From: a virus
Reading direction: 5' to 3' (one strand)
IMG/VR virus record: IMGVR_UViG_3300005511_000066
Span: 1 to 26,305 of that record
Length of the DNA stretch: 26,305 nucleotides
The notes beneath the pieces are model-generated. The model was not told where the DNA came from. It did no database searches and saw only the letters and a program-made list of their open reading frames with translations. This document shows positions 14,047 through 22,459 of the stretch, piece after piece; the first letter of the stretch is position 1; the number at the start of each line of letters is the position of its first letter. The position numbers and the translations under genes are program-made.

Positions 14047-15281
14047 TGGCCCTCTCAACTCTCCCCCAGCTTCCCTCACTGTCTGACGCCATCAGCGGGG
14101 CAAACGCGCTCGATGCGCAGGCCAATCGGTATCAGGGCATTTCCGACTCTTTCAAGGAGGGTCAGCTGACACCACTGACGGCGATCGCAAAAGGACTGAG
14201 CAGTGCGGTAGCAAGTGGTAAATCTGAAAAGGCCGCCGCCGCACGTGATGCCGCGCAAGCGAGACTGAACCAGATTCAAGAACTCCGTTCCCAGATGGAA
14301 CAGCATCAGATGGAGGTCAAAGACCGTCTTCTGGCTGAACAGGAAGCGTCAGCGACGGGTGAGCAGCTTGCCCGCACAATCGACCAGGCTTCGGTCGGTG
14401 ATGACACGGGGCTCCGCAACTGGCTCGCATCAAACCCGCAATCGGCAAAGGTCATGAGCCGGGAATTGGGCGTTCCGGTCGAGAGCATGACTTTCAGCAA
14501 GCTTAACGGCGTTGACGTGCTGATCCCGTTCGGCCGGGACGCGGACGGCAACATGGTGACGGGTCAGCCGAAGGTTGTGGATGACGTCCTCAAGGCATAC
14601 GCGCCAGCTGCTTACAAGGCACGGTATAAGACACGGCAAGAAAACGCGCTTACCGAGGCCAAGATTGCCTCAGAGCAAGCTCAAGCAGGCAAATATAACG
14701 CCGAAGCTGAGAAGGCTGCACGTCCGGAGGAAAAGCCCCAGCGCGACTGGAAGGAATTCGAGGTTACGACCGGCACCTATGCGAAGCGGATAGGGGACGG
14801 GCGGGACCAGATCGTCCAGATGCTCAATAGTGGCTATCAGCCACCCCGTGCCATCAAGTTGGAGTACATCAACAACCCGTGGGCATACGCGTTTCTGAAC
14901 GATCAGGACCGCCAGTATCTCCAATCCATGCGGAACGTGATCAACGCGACGCTCCGTAAGGAATCTGGCGCTGTTATCAGCCCGGAAGAGTTCGCGACGG
15001 CTCGCGCTCAATACATTCCGACTGCCGAAGACAGCAACGACCTCGCAAATCAGAAGATCGGCAACATCAATACCGTGTACGAGGGCTTTAAGCAGGGCAG
15101 CAACGGCTATGTTGACGAATTAGAGCGTCGCACCGCTGCGCAACCGACGTCTCAGCCCAGCGTGAAAACGGGATCGAACAACCTAACTGGGCTCGAAACG
15201 CTCCCCGAGGGCTTCAAAGAGATTGGCAACGGCCTCGTACAAGGGCCTGATGGGAAAAAGTACCGGATGCAGCCCCGATAA
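14046..15281 (+). CDS. DNA ejection protein, P22 gp20-like
   Basis: A 411-residue, mostly helical protein whose ATG overlaps the previous TAA. Residues 55-105 form a long alanine-, lysine- and glutamine-rich coiled coil (SEKAAAARDAAQARLNQIQE). The middle contains LRNWLASNPQSAKVM and the region KYNAEAEKAARPEEKPQRDW. Near residue 310 is NATLRKESGAVISPEEFATA, a signature found in many phage internal virion proteins. The C-terminus has GFKEIGNGLVQGPDGKKYRM. It should travel with the gp7-like and gp16-like proteins through the tail. Its stop overlaps the next ATG, so the three ejection proteins are made together. Confidence 0.8.
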   Translation: MALSTLPQLPSLSDAISGANALDAQANRYQGISDSFKEGQLTPLTAIAKGLSSAVASGKSEKAAAARDAAQARLNQIQELRSQMEQHQMEVKDRLLAEQEASATGEQLARTIDQASVGDDTGLRNWLASNPQSAKVMSRELGVPVESMTFSKLNGVDVLIPFGRDADGNMVTGQPKVVDDVLKAYAPAAYKARYKTRQENALTEAKIASEQAQAGKYNAEAEKAARPEEKPQRDWKEFEVTTGTYAKRIGDGRDQIVQMLNSGYQPPRAIKLEYINNPWAYAFLNDQDRQYLQSMRNVINATLRKESGAVISPEEFATARAQYIPTAEDSNDLANQKIGNINTVYEGFKQGSNGYVDELERRTAAQPTSQPSVKTGSNNLTGLETLPEGFKEIGNGLVQGPDGKKYRMQPR

Positions 15282-17137
15282 TGCCATTTGATCTGGTCCC
15301 CGTCGATGAAACACCGAAGGCTAGGTTTGACCTTGTGCCGGTGGAGGATGAAAGTCCGGAAACGGGGCGCAAAGAGGTGGGCCGGGTCGGAACATTCGTC
15401 AAGAATGCCGCCCAAGCGCTGACGTTTAACACTGCCGATGAGATTGATGCCGGGCTGACGGCCGCAAAGCGTGCTCTGGTTGACGGTAAGGACTTCGGCC
15501 AGGAATACGCAAGCAAGGTGGCCTATAATCGAGCCGCCGATGCTCAGGACAACGCATCGAACCCGAAATCTGCCATGGCCGGACAAGTCACTGGGGCGGT
15601 CCTTGGGGGTATCGGTGCGCCAGTTAAGGGTGCCGCAACTGTCACCGGCCGGATCGCCCAAGGGATTGGCTTGGGAGCGGTCACGGGCGCAGCATCCGGC
15701 GCAGGCGGGGCGGATGGCGACGTAATTGATCGCGCGATCGGAGCGGTGAAAGGTGCGGGTTACGGCGCTGCCGGTGGGGCCGCTGGTGCCGCTGCCGGTG
15801 AAATCGTCGGGGCAGGGGTCAAAGCGGCCCGTGGTGTCAAAGCGCCTGCGGTCAAGACGGGTGAAGACCGCGTTGCCGAGTATCTGGCGGGTCGTGAAGC
15901 ACTGAAGGCGGTCAACCTCCCTGCCGATGAAGTTCAGATGGGGCTAGTAAATCCTATCAAAGAAGCGCTGAAGCACGAGAACCCTGCGCGATACGGTCGT
16001 GACGTTCAAAACTTCGTTGCCGAGCTGGACGATTTCGGCCGCAACGGGGTGAACGCGAATTCGCTTGAAAGCTTCCGCCAAGACCTGAACCAGCTCCCCA
16101 GCAAGTTTGCGGAGCCGATCCGGAAGGCGATTGACGACTTCTATGAGGTTGCCGATCTACCGGACGAATTCCGCCGCTCATACGCCATCAAGCGTCAAGG
16201 GGAGAAGCTGGAGGCAGTTCTTACGACGGCTGGGGACAGTCTGACTAAACAACGCAACGCGATAAATCGGTTTGTGGCGAAGGAGAAGGGCCTCACGCCA
16301 GATGTAAAGCAAGCGCTGTTGCAAGCTGGGAAGGCGAATACGAAAGAGGGGATGATGCGGGCGGTTGCCAGCGTTACCGGCCCGCTTGCCGGTATGGTGT
16401 CTCTCGGCATCACGCATAACCCACTCGCCCTAGGGGTCGGCCTTGTCGGAAAGGGGCTTACTTCCGCTGCTAACCGGAGCGGTGAATCAAGGATAGGGCA
16501 GGCGCTTGAGACGGTACAGGCCGGTGGAGGAGTCACTCGCTCAGCGTCTTTGGCCCCAAAGGGTGCCGTTGCTGGAGGACTGGCGGCAAATGCCAAATCA
16601 CCAGAGCCCGAAGTACGGCGGACGTTCAGGATTAGCGTTCCGGGTCAGCAGCCCTACGAGGAAACGGTCACGGCACCAAAAGCTGTCTCAGATACCCTTG
16701 TTGACCGTATCATTGGTGTGGAATCGGGCGGACGGGCTGACGCGAAGAACCCGAACAGCAGCGCACGCGGGGCGGGGCAGTTTATCAAGAGCACTTGGCT
16801 GGATCTGATGAAGGGTGAGCCGGAAGCTGAAGGCAAGTCACCCCGCGAAATCCTCGCACTCCGCGACGACAAGGATATCAGCCGTCGCATGGTCCAGAAG
16901 TACGCGGACAAGAACGCCTCCGTGCTGACGAAACGCGGCGTACAGCCGACTGACGCGACCATTTATCTGGCACATGTCCTTGATGGCCCGGTTGCTGCCC
17001 GGCTGGTGAAAGCCAGCCCGGAAACGCCCGCCCTGAAGATCGTCGGGAAAGAGGTTGTTGCAGCCAACCCCTCAATATTCAGGGGTAAGACGGTCGGACA
17101 AGTTCTGGCGTGGGCCGAACGGAAAACACGGGCATAA
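15281..17137 (+). CDS. Ejection protein with lytic transglycosylase domain, gp16-like
   Basis: A 618-residue virion protein that would cut peptidoglycan during DNA entry. The N-terminus has a doubled heptad, FDLVPVDE and FDLVPVED. Residues 100-185 are glycine- and alanine-rich with several membrane-inserting stretches (GQVTGAVLGGIGAPVKGAAT; AGYGAAGGAAGAAAGEIVGA). A helical region follows, then a second small glycine-rich segment near 365-395. The C-terminal 140 residues are an SLT-type transglycosylase: IIGVESGGRADAKNPNSSA with catalytic Glu481, then GAGQFIKSTWLDL and a late ATIYLAHVLDG. It starts within the stop codon of the gp20-like gene (TAATG). Confidence 0.88.
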   Translation: MPFDLVPVDETPKARFDLVPVEDESPETGRKEVGRVGTFVKNAAQALTFNTADEIDAGLTAAKRALVDGKDFGQEYASKVAYNRAADAQDNASNPKSAMAGQVTGAVLGGIGAPVKGAATVTGRIAQGIGLGAVTGAASGAGGADGDVIDRAIGAVKGAGYGAAGGAAGAAAGEIVGAGVKAARGVKAPAVKTGEDRVAEYLAGREALKAVNLPADEVQMGLVNPIKEALKHENPARYGRDVQNFVAELDDFGRNGVNANSLESFRQDLNQLPSKFAEPIRKAIDDFYEVADLPDEFRRSYAIKRQGEKLEAVLTTAGDSLTKQRNAINRFVAKEKGLTPDVKQALLQAGKANTKEGMMRAVASVTGPLAGMVSLGITHNPLALGVGLVGKGLTSAANRSGESRIGQALETVQAGGGVTRSASLAPKGAVAGGLAANAKSPEPEVRRTFRISVPGQQPYEETVTAPKAVSDTLVDRIIGVESGGRADAKNPNSSARGAGQFIKSTWLDLMKGEPEAEGKSPREILALRDDKDISRRMVQKYADKNASVLTKRGVQPTDATIYLAHVLDGPVAARLVKASPETPALKIVGKEVVAANPSIFRGKTVGQVLAWAERKTRA

Positions 17138-17152
17138 GGAAAGTATCCATGG

Positions 17153-17707
17153 GTGAGCTATCAAAATAATCCTCTTCTCGGACCCGTAGGCCAACCGGTT
17201 GCGGCACCTGCGCCTGCGGATGTTGCCGCTGCTGAAGCAAGGCAAGCGGCCATTGATGCCCAATCCGCCGCAACGGATGCTGCCGAATCGAAGGCTGCGG
17301 CAGATGTGGTAGCTTCTCAGGTAGCGGCGCAAATCGAGGCGGCTGAGGACATCGTTGATGAGGTCGAAGCAGCCGCGACGGATTTCACGCCCATCGTCTT
17401 TGCCGGAACGTCCTTGACGATCAATGCAGCGAACGCCGCCACTTATAATGGGCGTTACCTGAGCTGTACGGCGAGCAGCGCTGTGACCATTACTTATGGC
17501 AATGACATAACCGTCAGCTTCTTCAATCTCATTGGCCAAGACGGCTCCGGCAGGGTCACCGTCTCGGCAAGCTCCGGCGCGACCATGCGCAATGCGCAGC
17601 TGTTATTCAAGACACGAGGAACAGGGGTCATCGTCAGTGTAGCACTCACAGGGAATGCCACGGGCACGAACGCCGTCTACTCGCTCAATGGAGACGTGGC
17701 GGTCTAG
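17153..17707 (+). CDS. Small tail fibre or tailspike adaptor
   Basis: A 184-residue protein in two parts. Residues 1-75 are alanine-rich and helical (ADVAAAEARQAAIDAQSAAT) and should form a trimeric coiled coil. Residues 78-184 are a beta domain (FAGTSLTINAANAATYNGRY; SFFNLIGQDGSGRVTVSASS). It lies two bases before the tailspike gene, so it may link the spike to the tail or act as a minor fibre. GTG at 17153 has AAGGAAAG at 17136-17143. An ATG four bases upstream is in another frame and stops after six codons. Confidence 0.65.
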   Translation: MSYQNNPLLGPVGQPVAAPAPADVAAAEARQAAIDAQSAATDAAESKAAADVVASQVAAQIEAAEDIVDEVEAAATDFTPIVFAGTSLTINAANAATYNGRYLSCTASSAVTITYGNDITVSFFNLIGQDGSGRVTVSASSGATMRNAQLLFKTRGTGVIVSVALTGNATGTNAVYSLNGDVAV

Positions 17708-17709
17708 CC

Positions 17710-19959
17710 ATGTACCAGAAGCTCCTCGCCACCTTGAAGCCATCCGCCTCGACCGGCGTCCGCTGGGATTTGTGGTACGCCAACAATACCGGCTTCTACA
17801 TGAGCGAGGGTAGCGAGGTAGCTGTTAAAATCACGGTGGCCAATCCGACGCCGGGATGCAGCATTCGTTGTTACGTAACTGGTGGAGCCGCCTCAGAGAA
17901 CAACAACAACTGGTCTAGGAGCTTCACGGCGATGTGCACCGAAGAGGCGGCACGGCATACCGGCGTTACCTACACGCCGCAAGGCGACAGTAGCCACCCG
18001 TCCAGCCGGACAGGGATATTCACCTTCGCAGCCGATTACGATGGTCAACCCATCATTCTGGCCCGCACCGCTCAATACGACCTGACCACCGAAGGCACGG
18101 TCCAGCTGGATGTCTGGATCGACAACCCCAGCAGTGGCTCCATCCTCCATGGAATTGTGAGCCTCCAGATTGCCGATGTGTCGGTCACGCCTCCCGGCAC
18201 ACCGACTTTCCGGGTCAACTCTCCCGGTGGGTTCATCAATGAGGGGGATACGGTCAATATCACTCTCCAGACAGAGAATATTGCGCCCGGAACGACCTGC
18301 ACCGTCCAGATCGTCAACACGGCGGCAGCTGCGGCAGACTGGATTGAAGCGAACCACGACCAATGGGCAGCGGCCTGTGCGGCGGCCAACTGCACATACA
18401 CCATTCGAACCACGTCCTCTGGCCTGATCACGTTCGGATCGGGATACAGCGATGCCAATCCTATCCACTACACGCGCACATCTAAGGCGGACAGTCTGAC
18501 GGAAGCGTCCTCCGAGCAGGTGGACTGGATCTTCGCCAATTTCAGTGATCCGACGATGCGGATTTACTCCAGCGCGGTGTCTTACTGGCTGATCGACACG
18601 AGCCAGAACCCGACGCCCCCGGCATTCCAGATCAAGATGTCCCCGAGTAACCCGAATCCCGGCGATACAATCACGTACACACTGAAATCCGAGACGGGAG
18701 CTACAGGCGGCAGGACGGTGGTGTTTGCTCAAGGCGGGGATGCCAGCGACGCCGACTTCAACATCAGCCTGGACGATCTACTGACGAATCTCGCTGCCAC
18801 AGAATCGGCCAACCTGTCTTACGACACTTCTACCAATACCCTGACTGTTTCCGCCAGCTGGACCGGCACGTCCAGCACGACCCGCATCCTGAACCCGGCC
18901 ACGACGGCAACAAAGCACACCATGAGCCTGACCTCGGCAGGCGGTGGGGCTATTTTGGTCGTTGCGGACGATGTTTGCTACATCGGCGGCTCGGGCGCGG
19001 TCACGCCGTTCACCTATGCCTCGGGCATCAATCTTTCCGGTGCGGATTTCGGCGCATTCCTCATCAACTCGAATACGGTCCTCGATTACTACGCCACGAA
19101 GGATTTCCATATCTCACGCTTCCCGGTGAAGTGGGAATACCTGCAAAGCACGGCATTCGGCTCGCTTAATAGCACGAATACCAACGCCTTCATCGCGATG
19201 GTGAAATACTGGACCAACACCAAGGGCCGGTTTGCGATTGTAGACCTGCACAGCTATTCGAAGCTCAACAACGTTCAGATCGGCATCACGGGAAGTCTCG
19301 TGCGCCCGCAGGCGCTGTGTGACTTGTGGGTCAAGCTGGTCAACGCGATGCAAGCCGCGAGCGTTGATATGAGCAAGGTGATCCTCGATCTCATGAACGA
19401 GCCAACGAACCTCGCTGCTGACTGGCGGCGGTATGCTCAGGCGGCAACCAATGCAATCCGTGCCCGCACGACCTTCACCGGCATGATTATGGTCGAAGGC
19501 GTCAGTGGTTCGAGCGCGATGAACTGGAGCGCGAACAAGAACGACAGCGAGCTGGTGAAGTTTTACGACCCGGCCAACAATTACGCTTTCCAGCCGCACC
19601 AGTACCTTGATTCCAATGGCAGCGGGACATTGGGAAGCTGCGCGGTTAACAGCGCCTCCCGGATCTCCTCGATTACCAACTGGGCTAGGACGAACGGGAA
19701 AAAGCTGTTCCTTGGCGAAATTGCATGGGGAGATGACAGTATTGCAGGAAATGAACAGTGCGGGGTCGAGTATCCGCAGATCATGACGCGGCTGACCGTA
19801 TCAGATGCCGATGTATGGATAGGTTACACCTATTGGGGCGCAGGTCAGTTCTGGGCAGCGGGATATCCCTTCAAGCTCGATCCATCGGCATATGATGGCT
19901 CGGTGCCAGACACGCAGCAGATGTATGAGTTGTTGCTGTACAACCGATTTACAGCTTAG
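17710..19959 (+). CDS. Tailspike with GH5 endoglucanase domain
   Basis: A 749-residue virion enzyme. Residues about 25-430 hold three tandem beta modules beginning SEGSEVAVKITVANPTPG, NEGDTVNITLQTENIAPG and NPGDTITYTLKSETGATG. Residues about 435-749 are a glycoside hydrolase family 5 domain: FHISRFPVKWEYLQ, FAIVDLHSYSKL, the acid/base Glu564 in LDLMNEPTN, an aromatic FQPHQYLDSNG, the nucleophile Glu670 in LFLGEIAWGDD, and WIGYTYWGAGQFW. GH5 enzymes of this kind cut beta-1,4-glucans such as cellulose. As a spike it would degrade a host exopolysaccharide or cellulose coat during adsorption. It lacks a signal peptide, which fits a virion part rather than a secreted cellulase. The exact substrate is not shown by sequence. 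Confidence 0.9.
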   Translation: MYQKLLATLKPSASTGVRWDLWYANNTGFYMSEGSEVAVKITVANPTPGCSIRCYVTGGAASENNNNWSRSFTAMCTEEAARHTGVTYTPQGDSSHPSSRTGIFTFAADYDGQPIILARTAQYDLTTEGTVQLDVWIDNPSSGSILHGIVSLQIADVSVTPPGTPTFRVNSPGGFINEGDTVNITLQTENIAPGTTCTVQIVNTAAAAADWIEANHDQWAAACAAANCTYTIRTTSSGLITFGSGYSDANPIHYTRTSKADSLTEASSEQVDWIFANFSDPTMRIYSSAVSYWLIDTSQNPTPPAFQIKMSPSNPNPGDTITYTLKSETGATGGRTVVFAQGGDASDADFNISLDDLLTNLAATESANLSYDTSTNTLTVSASWTGTSSTTRILNPATTATKHTMSLTSAGGGAILVVADDVCYIGGSGAVTPFTYASGINLSGADFGAFLINSNTVLDYYATKDFHISRFPVKWEYLQSTAFGSLNSTNTNAFIAMVKYWTNTKGRFAIVDLHSYSKLNNVQIGITGSLVRPQALCDLWVKLVNAMQAASVDMSKVILDLMNEPTNLAADWRRYAQAATNAIRARTTFTGMIMVEGVSGSSAMNWSANKNDSELVKFYDPANNYAFQPHQYLDSNGSGTLGSCAVNSASRISSITNWARTNGKKLFLGEIAWGDDSIAGNEQCGVEYPQIMTRLTVSDADVWIGYTYWGAGQFWAAGYPFKLDPSAYDGSVPDTQQMYELLLYNRFTA

Positions 19960-19986
19960 AATCACCGATAACGAAGGGGTAGCCTG

Positions 19987-20907
19987 ATGAAATTTAAACT
20001 CGCTCTAGCGGCAACGATGGCCGTAATGGCGGCGTCGTCTGCAATGGCGCAGAACCTCTTGAACTACCCGGTGATGACGATCTCAGGTAGCGCTGGTCTT
20101 CCGGGAGGGACTGATGGGCAGATCCAGACCAACAGCGGAGGCGCATTTGGAGCCGCCTCGAACATCTATTACAACTCGACCACCAATGTGCTTGGCATCT
20201 CCACGACAACACCGCAAGGAACGCTCGAAAACGCCGGACAAACGTTGCTTGGGCTCGGCGCTTATTCGACATCCTCGGCATGGAGCATGGTCAAGAGTGC
20301 TGCGGCATCCTTGGGTAGCTCGGCGGCATTGGCTACGTGGCTCCGCAGCCCGCTGGCACTGTCATTTTCTAACACGGTGGGCGGTAACATCGGCATCGGA
20401 CAAATCCACACCACGGGAGGCCTTCCATCCAACCAGCTTTACGCAGAAATGCAGGCATGTGGTTCAACGGCGAGCGGGACAATCGTGTGTAAACAGCGGG
20501 CCTTTGGGAAGCGCACTACTGAGGCCTGGACGACCACGGCTCAAGGCGATCAGGTCGAGCTTTCCATTACCCCAATCAGCACAACGCAGAACATCCGCCA
20601 ATTCGTAGGGGACAGCAGTGGGACTTGGAAAATCGGGACGCTTCTGAACAGCACGCAGACAAGCACGGCTCTGATTGCCAACGGACGTGTCTTGGTTAAT
20701 TCGTCCGTCAGTGCTGACCCCAGCGCATCCCTGCATGTGAGCGGAACCAGTATCCTCGGCATCTGCAATTCGAGCATAACCTGCGGCTCTTCGCAGCAAG
20801 GCGCGGCCTGTTGGTCTACGGTGAAGAAGTCTTATGCCGGATGTGATGGTGCTGGCAGTTGGGTGGTGCAGACGTCCACCTCCAGCGTCAGCGCCAGCGC
20901 CCTATAA
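19987..20907 (+). CDS. Exported fibre-like protein, second signal peptide
   Basis: A 306-residue protein beginning with a Sec signal peptide (MKFKLALAATMAVMAASSAMA) with AMA cleavage site. The mature part is typical fibre sequence: GSAGLPGGTDGQIQTNSGGA, then NIYYNSTTNVLGISTTTPQG, a motif that recurs in phage fibres and lets beta strands trimerise. The middle (LYAEMQACGSTASGTIVCKQ; QGDQVELSITPISTTQNIRQ) is a beta domain. The C-terminus has a cysteine cluster (LGICNSSITCGSSQQGAACW, SYAGCDG). The ribosome site is AAGGGG. It follows the tailspike and precedes another exported protein. Receptor binding is plausible; the signal peptide is odd for a virion part. Confidence 0.7.
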   Translation: MKFKLALAATMAVMAASSAMAQNLLNYPVMTISGSAGLPGGTDGQIQTNSGGAFGAASNIYYNSTTNVLGISTTTPQGTLENAGQTLLGLGAYSTSSAWSMVKSAAASLGSSAALATWLRSPLALSFSNTVGGNIGIGQIHTTGGLPSNQLYAEMQACGSTASGTIVCKQRAFGKRTTEAWTTTAQGDQVELSITPISTTQNIRQFVGDSSGTWKIGTLLNSTQTSTALIANGRVLVNSSVSADPSASLHVSGTSILGICNSSITCGSSQQGAACWSTVKKSYAGCDGAGSWVVQTSTSSVSASAL

Positions 20908-20926
20908 TCAAGAGAAAGACCACGGG

Positions 20927-21361
20927 ATGAAACAATATCTCGCCCTTACCGCGCTGGCCCTGCTGGCGCCGCTGGCAGCGCATGCTCAAGCACAGCTGGA
21001 TCGCTTCGATATCAAGAACAACGTGATCCGAGCGGTGAACAACTATGGCGGCGTCCAGTGTGGCAGCACGGCGGCAGTCAGCTACACTGTACCCACGACT
21101 AGCAGCACGATTTACATCCGGTTTGATCCGACGCCTTCCGGACATGACTACTGCGCAGAAAACACCGCACAGCCTGTCTGTGGCACCAGCCGTCCAACCA
21201 CGACATCCAGCACCAATGCTTGGGAGTTTAATCCCGTTTCCCGACGCCTCGTGGACGTGAACAACGGCAGCAGCTACCGTCCGAACCGGATTTGGGTGCA
21301 GGCCCGCAATTCCAGCGATTGCGTAATCTGGCACTATAACTCCGGTATGCCGAATGAGTAG
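20927..21361 (+). CDS. Small exported cysteine-containing protein
   Basis: 144 residues starting with a signal peptide (MKQYLALTALALLAPLAAHA, AHA site). The mature 124 residues have four cysteines (VQCGST, DYCAEN, PVCGTS, SDCVIW), enough for two disulfides in the periplasm. The fold appears all-beta: VSYTVPTTSSTIYIRFDPTP, SYRPNRIWVQARNSSDCVIW. It shares an operon with the fibre-like gene just upstream (19 bases apart) and overlaps the next by eight bases. No family is recognised. It could modify the host surface, block superinfection or join the virion after lysis. Confidence 0.65.
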   Translation: MKQYLALTALALLAPLAAHAQAQLDRFDIKNNVIRAVNNYGGVQCGSTAAVSYTVPTTSSTIYIRFDPTPSGHDYCAENTAQPVCGTSRPTTTSSTNAWEFNPVSRRLVDVNNGSSYRPNRIWVQARNSSDCVIWHYNSGMPNE

Positions 21362-21722
21362 GAGCCAGTCAGCCTCGTCCAGCAACGAGGTTTGGCGCGA
21401 GAAGCTGGCTGAAAAGCTGGATCTGGTGCTAACGAAAGTCGGAACCATCGAAGGGAAGCTAGAAGGTCTCCCCAACCGGGTTCAGATCCTCGAAACGATG
21501 GCAACGCGCCTCGATACGACCGTCACGACGATGGTCGGGAGTGCAACGCGCCATGAGTTGCGCACGGACAAGATTGAGGAACGGCTGCGTGAAGCAGAGG
21601 ATCAGCTTACTACTATCAAGGGAGAGCGGAGAGGCATCAACTGGATGCTCGAATTTCTCAAGGTCGGCGGTGCTGGTGGCGTAGGCGCTGCAATTGTAAA
21701 ATTTGTGGGCGGCCCATCCTAA
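21354..21722 (+). CDS. Coiled-coil protein with C-terminal hydrophobic tail
   Basis: 122 residues: a long amphipathic coiled coil (about 10-90: EVWREKLAEKLDLVLTKVGT; ELRTDKIEERLREAEDQLTT) and a glycine-rich hydrophobic end (MLEFLKVGGAGGVGAAIVKF). The layout resembles the XhlA-type holin partners of phage lysis cassettes, in which a coiled coil is anchored by a single C-terminal helix. The match is one of architecture only. Its ATG overlaps the previous stop by eight bases, and it opens the lysis-type block. Confidence 0.55.
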   Translation: MSRSQSASSSNEVWREKLAEKLDLVLTKVGTIEGKLEGLPNRVQILETMATRLDTTVTTMVGSATRHELRTDKIEERLREAEDQLTTIKGERRGINWMLEFLKVGGAGGVGAAIVKFVGGPS

Positions 21723-21723
21723 A

Positions 21724-22125
21724 ATGCGCAAACTCAACCTCCGCCGCATCCATACCGCCAACGGCGCAACGATCGGCGTTCTGAGCGGTCTTTCCCACAC
21801 TCTTTATACGCTGGAAGAGGCTTGGCGAGAAAACAAGCCGAAGATCAGCTCGATTCCGGCCGGCACTTATAAGTGCATACCTCATGGCTGGGAGCCCGGA
21901 GCTGTCGTTTCTAAGCCGAAGGTCTGGCAGCTTCAGAACGTACCCGGACGCTCCGCCATTCTCATTCACGTGGGCAATACCACAAAGGACACCGAAGGCT
22001 GCATCCTAGCAGGGATGGGTATGATGGTCACGCAAACCCTATCCTCGATATCGGATAGCCACATGGCGATCGAACAGATGCGCAAGGAAATCGGTGAAAA
22101 CCCCTTCCTGCTCACGATCGAATAG
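21724..22125 (+). CDS. DUF5675 protein, possible peptidoglycan enzyme
   Basis: 133 residues from the ATG at 21724, one base after the preceding stop. LEEAWRENKPKISSIPAGTY, then NVPGRSAILIHVGNTTKDTE and GCIL, are hallmarks of DUF5675, a family usual in phage lysis regions. The IHVGN...DTEGCI block (His82, Cys93) resembles the catalytic histidine-cysteine motif of YkuD L,D-transpeptidases. A role in cutting or altering peptidoglycan is therefore likely by inference, and no other stand-alone endolysin is visible nearby. A strong terminator follows at 22188-22216. Confidence 0.8.
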   Translation: MRKLNLRRIHTANGATIGVLSGLSHTLYTLEEAWRENKPKISSIPAGTYKCIPHGWEPGAVVSKPKVWQLQNVPGRSAILIHVGNTTKDTEGCILAGMGMMVTQTLSSISDSHMAIEQMRKEIGENPFLLTIE

Positions 22126-22187
22126 TTGTTGGCAGGATTCTGGGCACGGGTTATCGTGAGGGTACCTTGTGATGGCAAGGTGTTGGT

Positions 22188-22216
22188 AAGGGCGCTTCAT
22201 GGGGGGCGCCTTTTTT
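22188..22216 (+). terminator. Strong rho-independent terminator
   Basis: AAGGGCGC pairs with GCGCCTTT (one G-U pair) across a loop of about ten bases, followed by a run of T at 22211-22216. It would end the late virion transcript after the DUF5675 gene. A smaller hairpin, ACCTTG-TGATGG-CAAGGT, lies just upstream at about 22164-22181. Confidence 0.8.
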
Positions 22217-22270
22217 CGTTGTCGCCGAATCCGGGTCGTGATTCACTGAAGCACAACGAAAGTACCTTCT

Positions 22271-22459
22271 ATGAATACTCCTCTCAAAGGCTGGCGAACC
22301 ATCCTGTTTAATACGGTCACGATCTTCGTGGCTGGTGCACAAATGGTCGATCCAACGCTGTTCGGCCCTCAAGGCTTGCTGATCGTCACGCTGATCAACT
22401 CTGGAGGAAACATGATCCTCCGCGCCCTCACTAATACCGCAGTTGGTAAATCGGTCTAA
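22271..22459 (+). CDS. Holin-like small membrane protein
   Basis: 62 residues. The N-terminus MNTPLKGWRTILFNTVTIFV is of the type found in many short phage holins (a lysine/tryptophan turn leading straight into a membrane helix). A second, weaker hydrophobic stretch follows (LFGPQGLLIVTLINSGGNMI). Holins open the inner membrane at a set time. The ribosome site is poor (GAAAG about ten bases upstream), which is common for tightly timed holins. It lies behind the terminator at 22188-22216 and so probably has its own promoter, which I cannot place. Its stop overlaps the next ATG (TAATG). Confidence 0.6.
   Translation: MNTPLKGWRTILFNTVTIFVAGAQMVDPTLFGPQGLLIVTLINSGGNMILRALTNTAVGKSV

Noticed and set aside
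17893-18732. A 279-codon reverse frame within the tailspike gene.
   Set aside because: Arginine-rich shadow of the plus-strand beta modules; no ribosome site or family.
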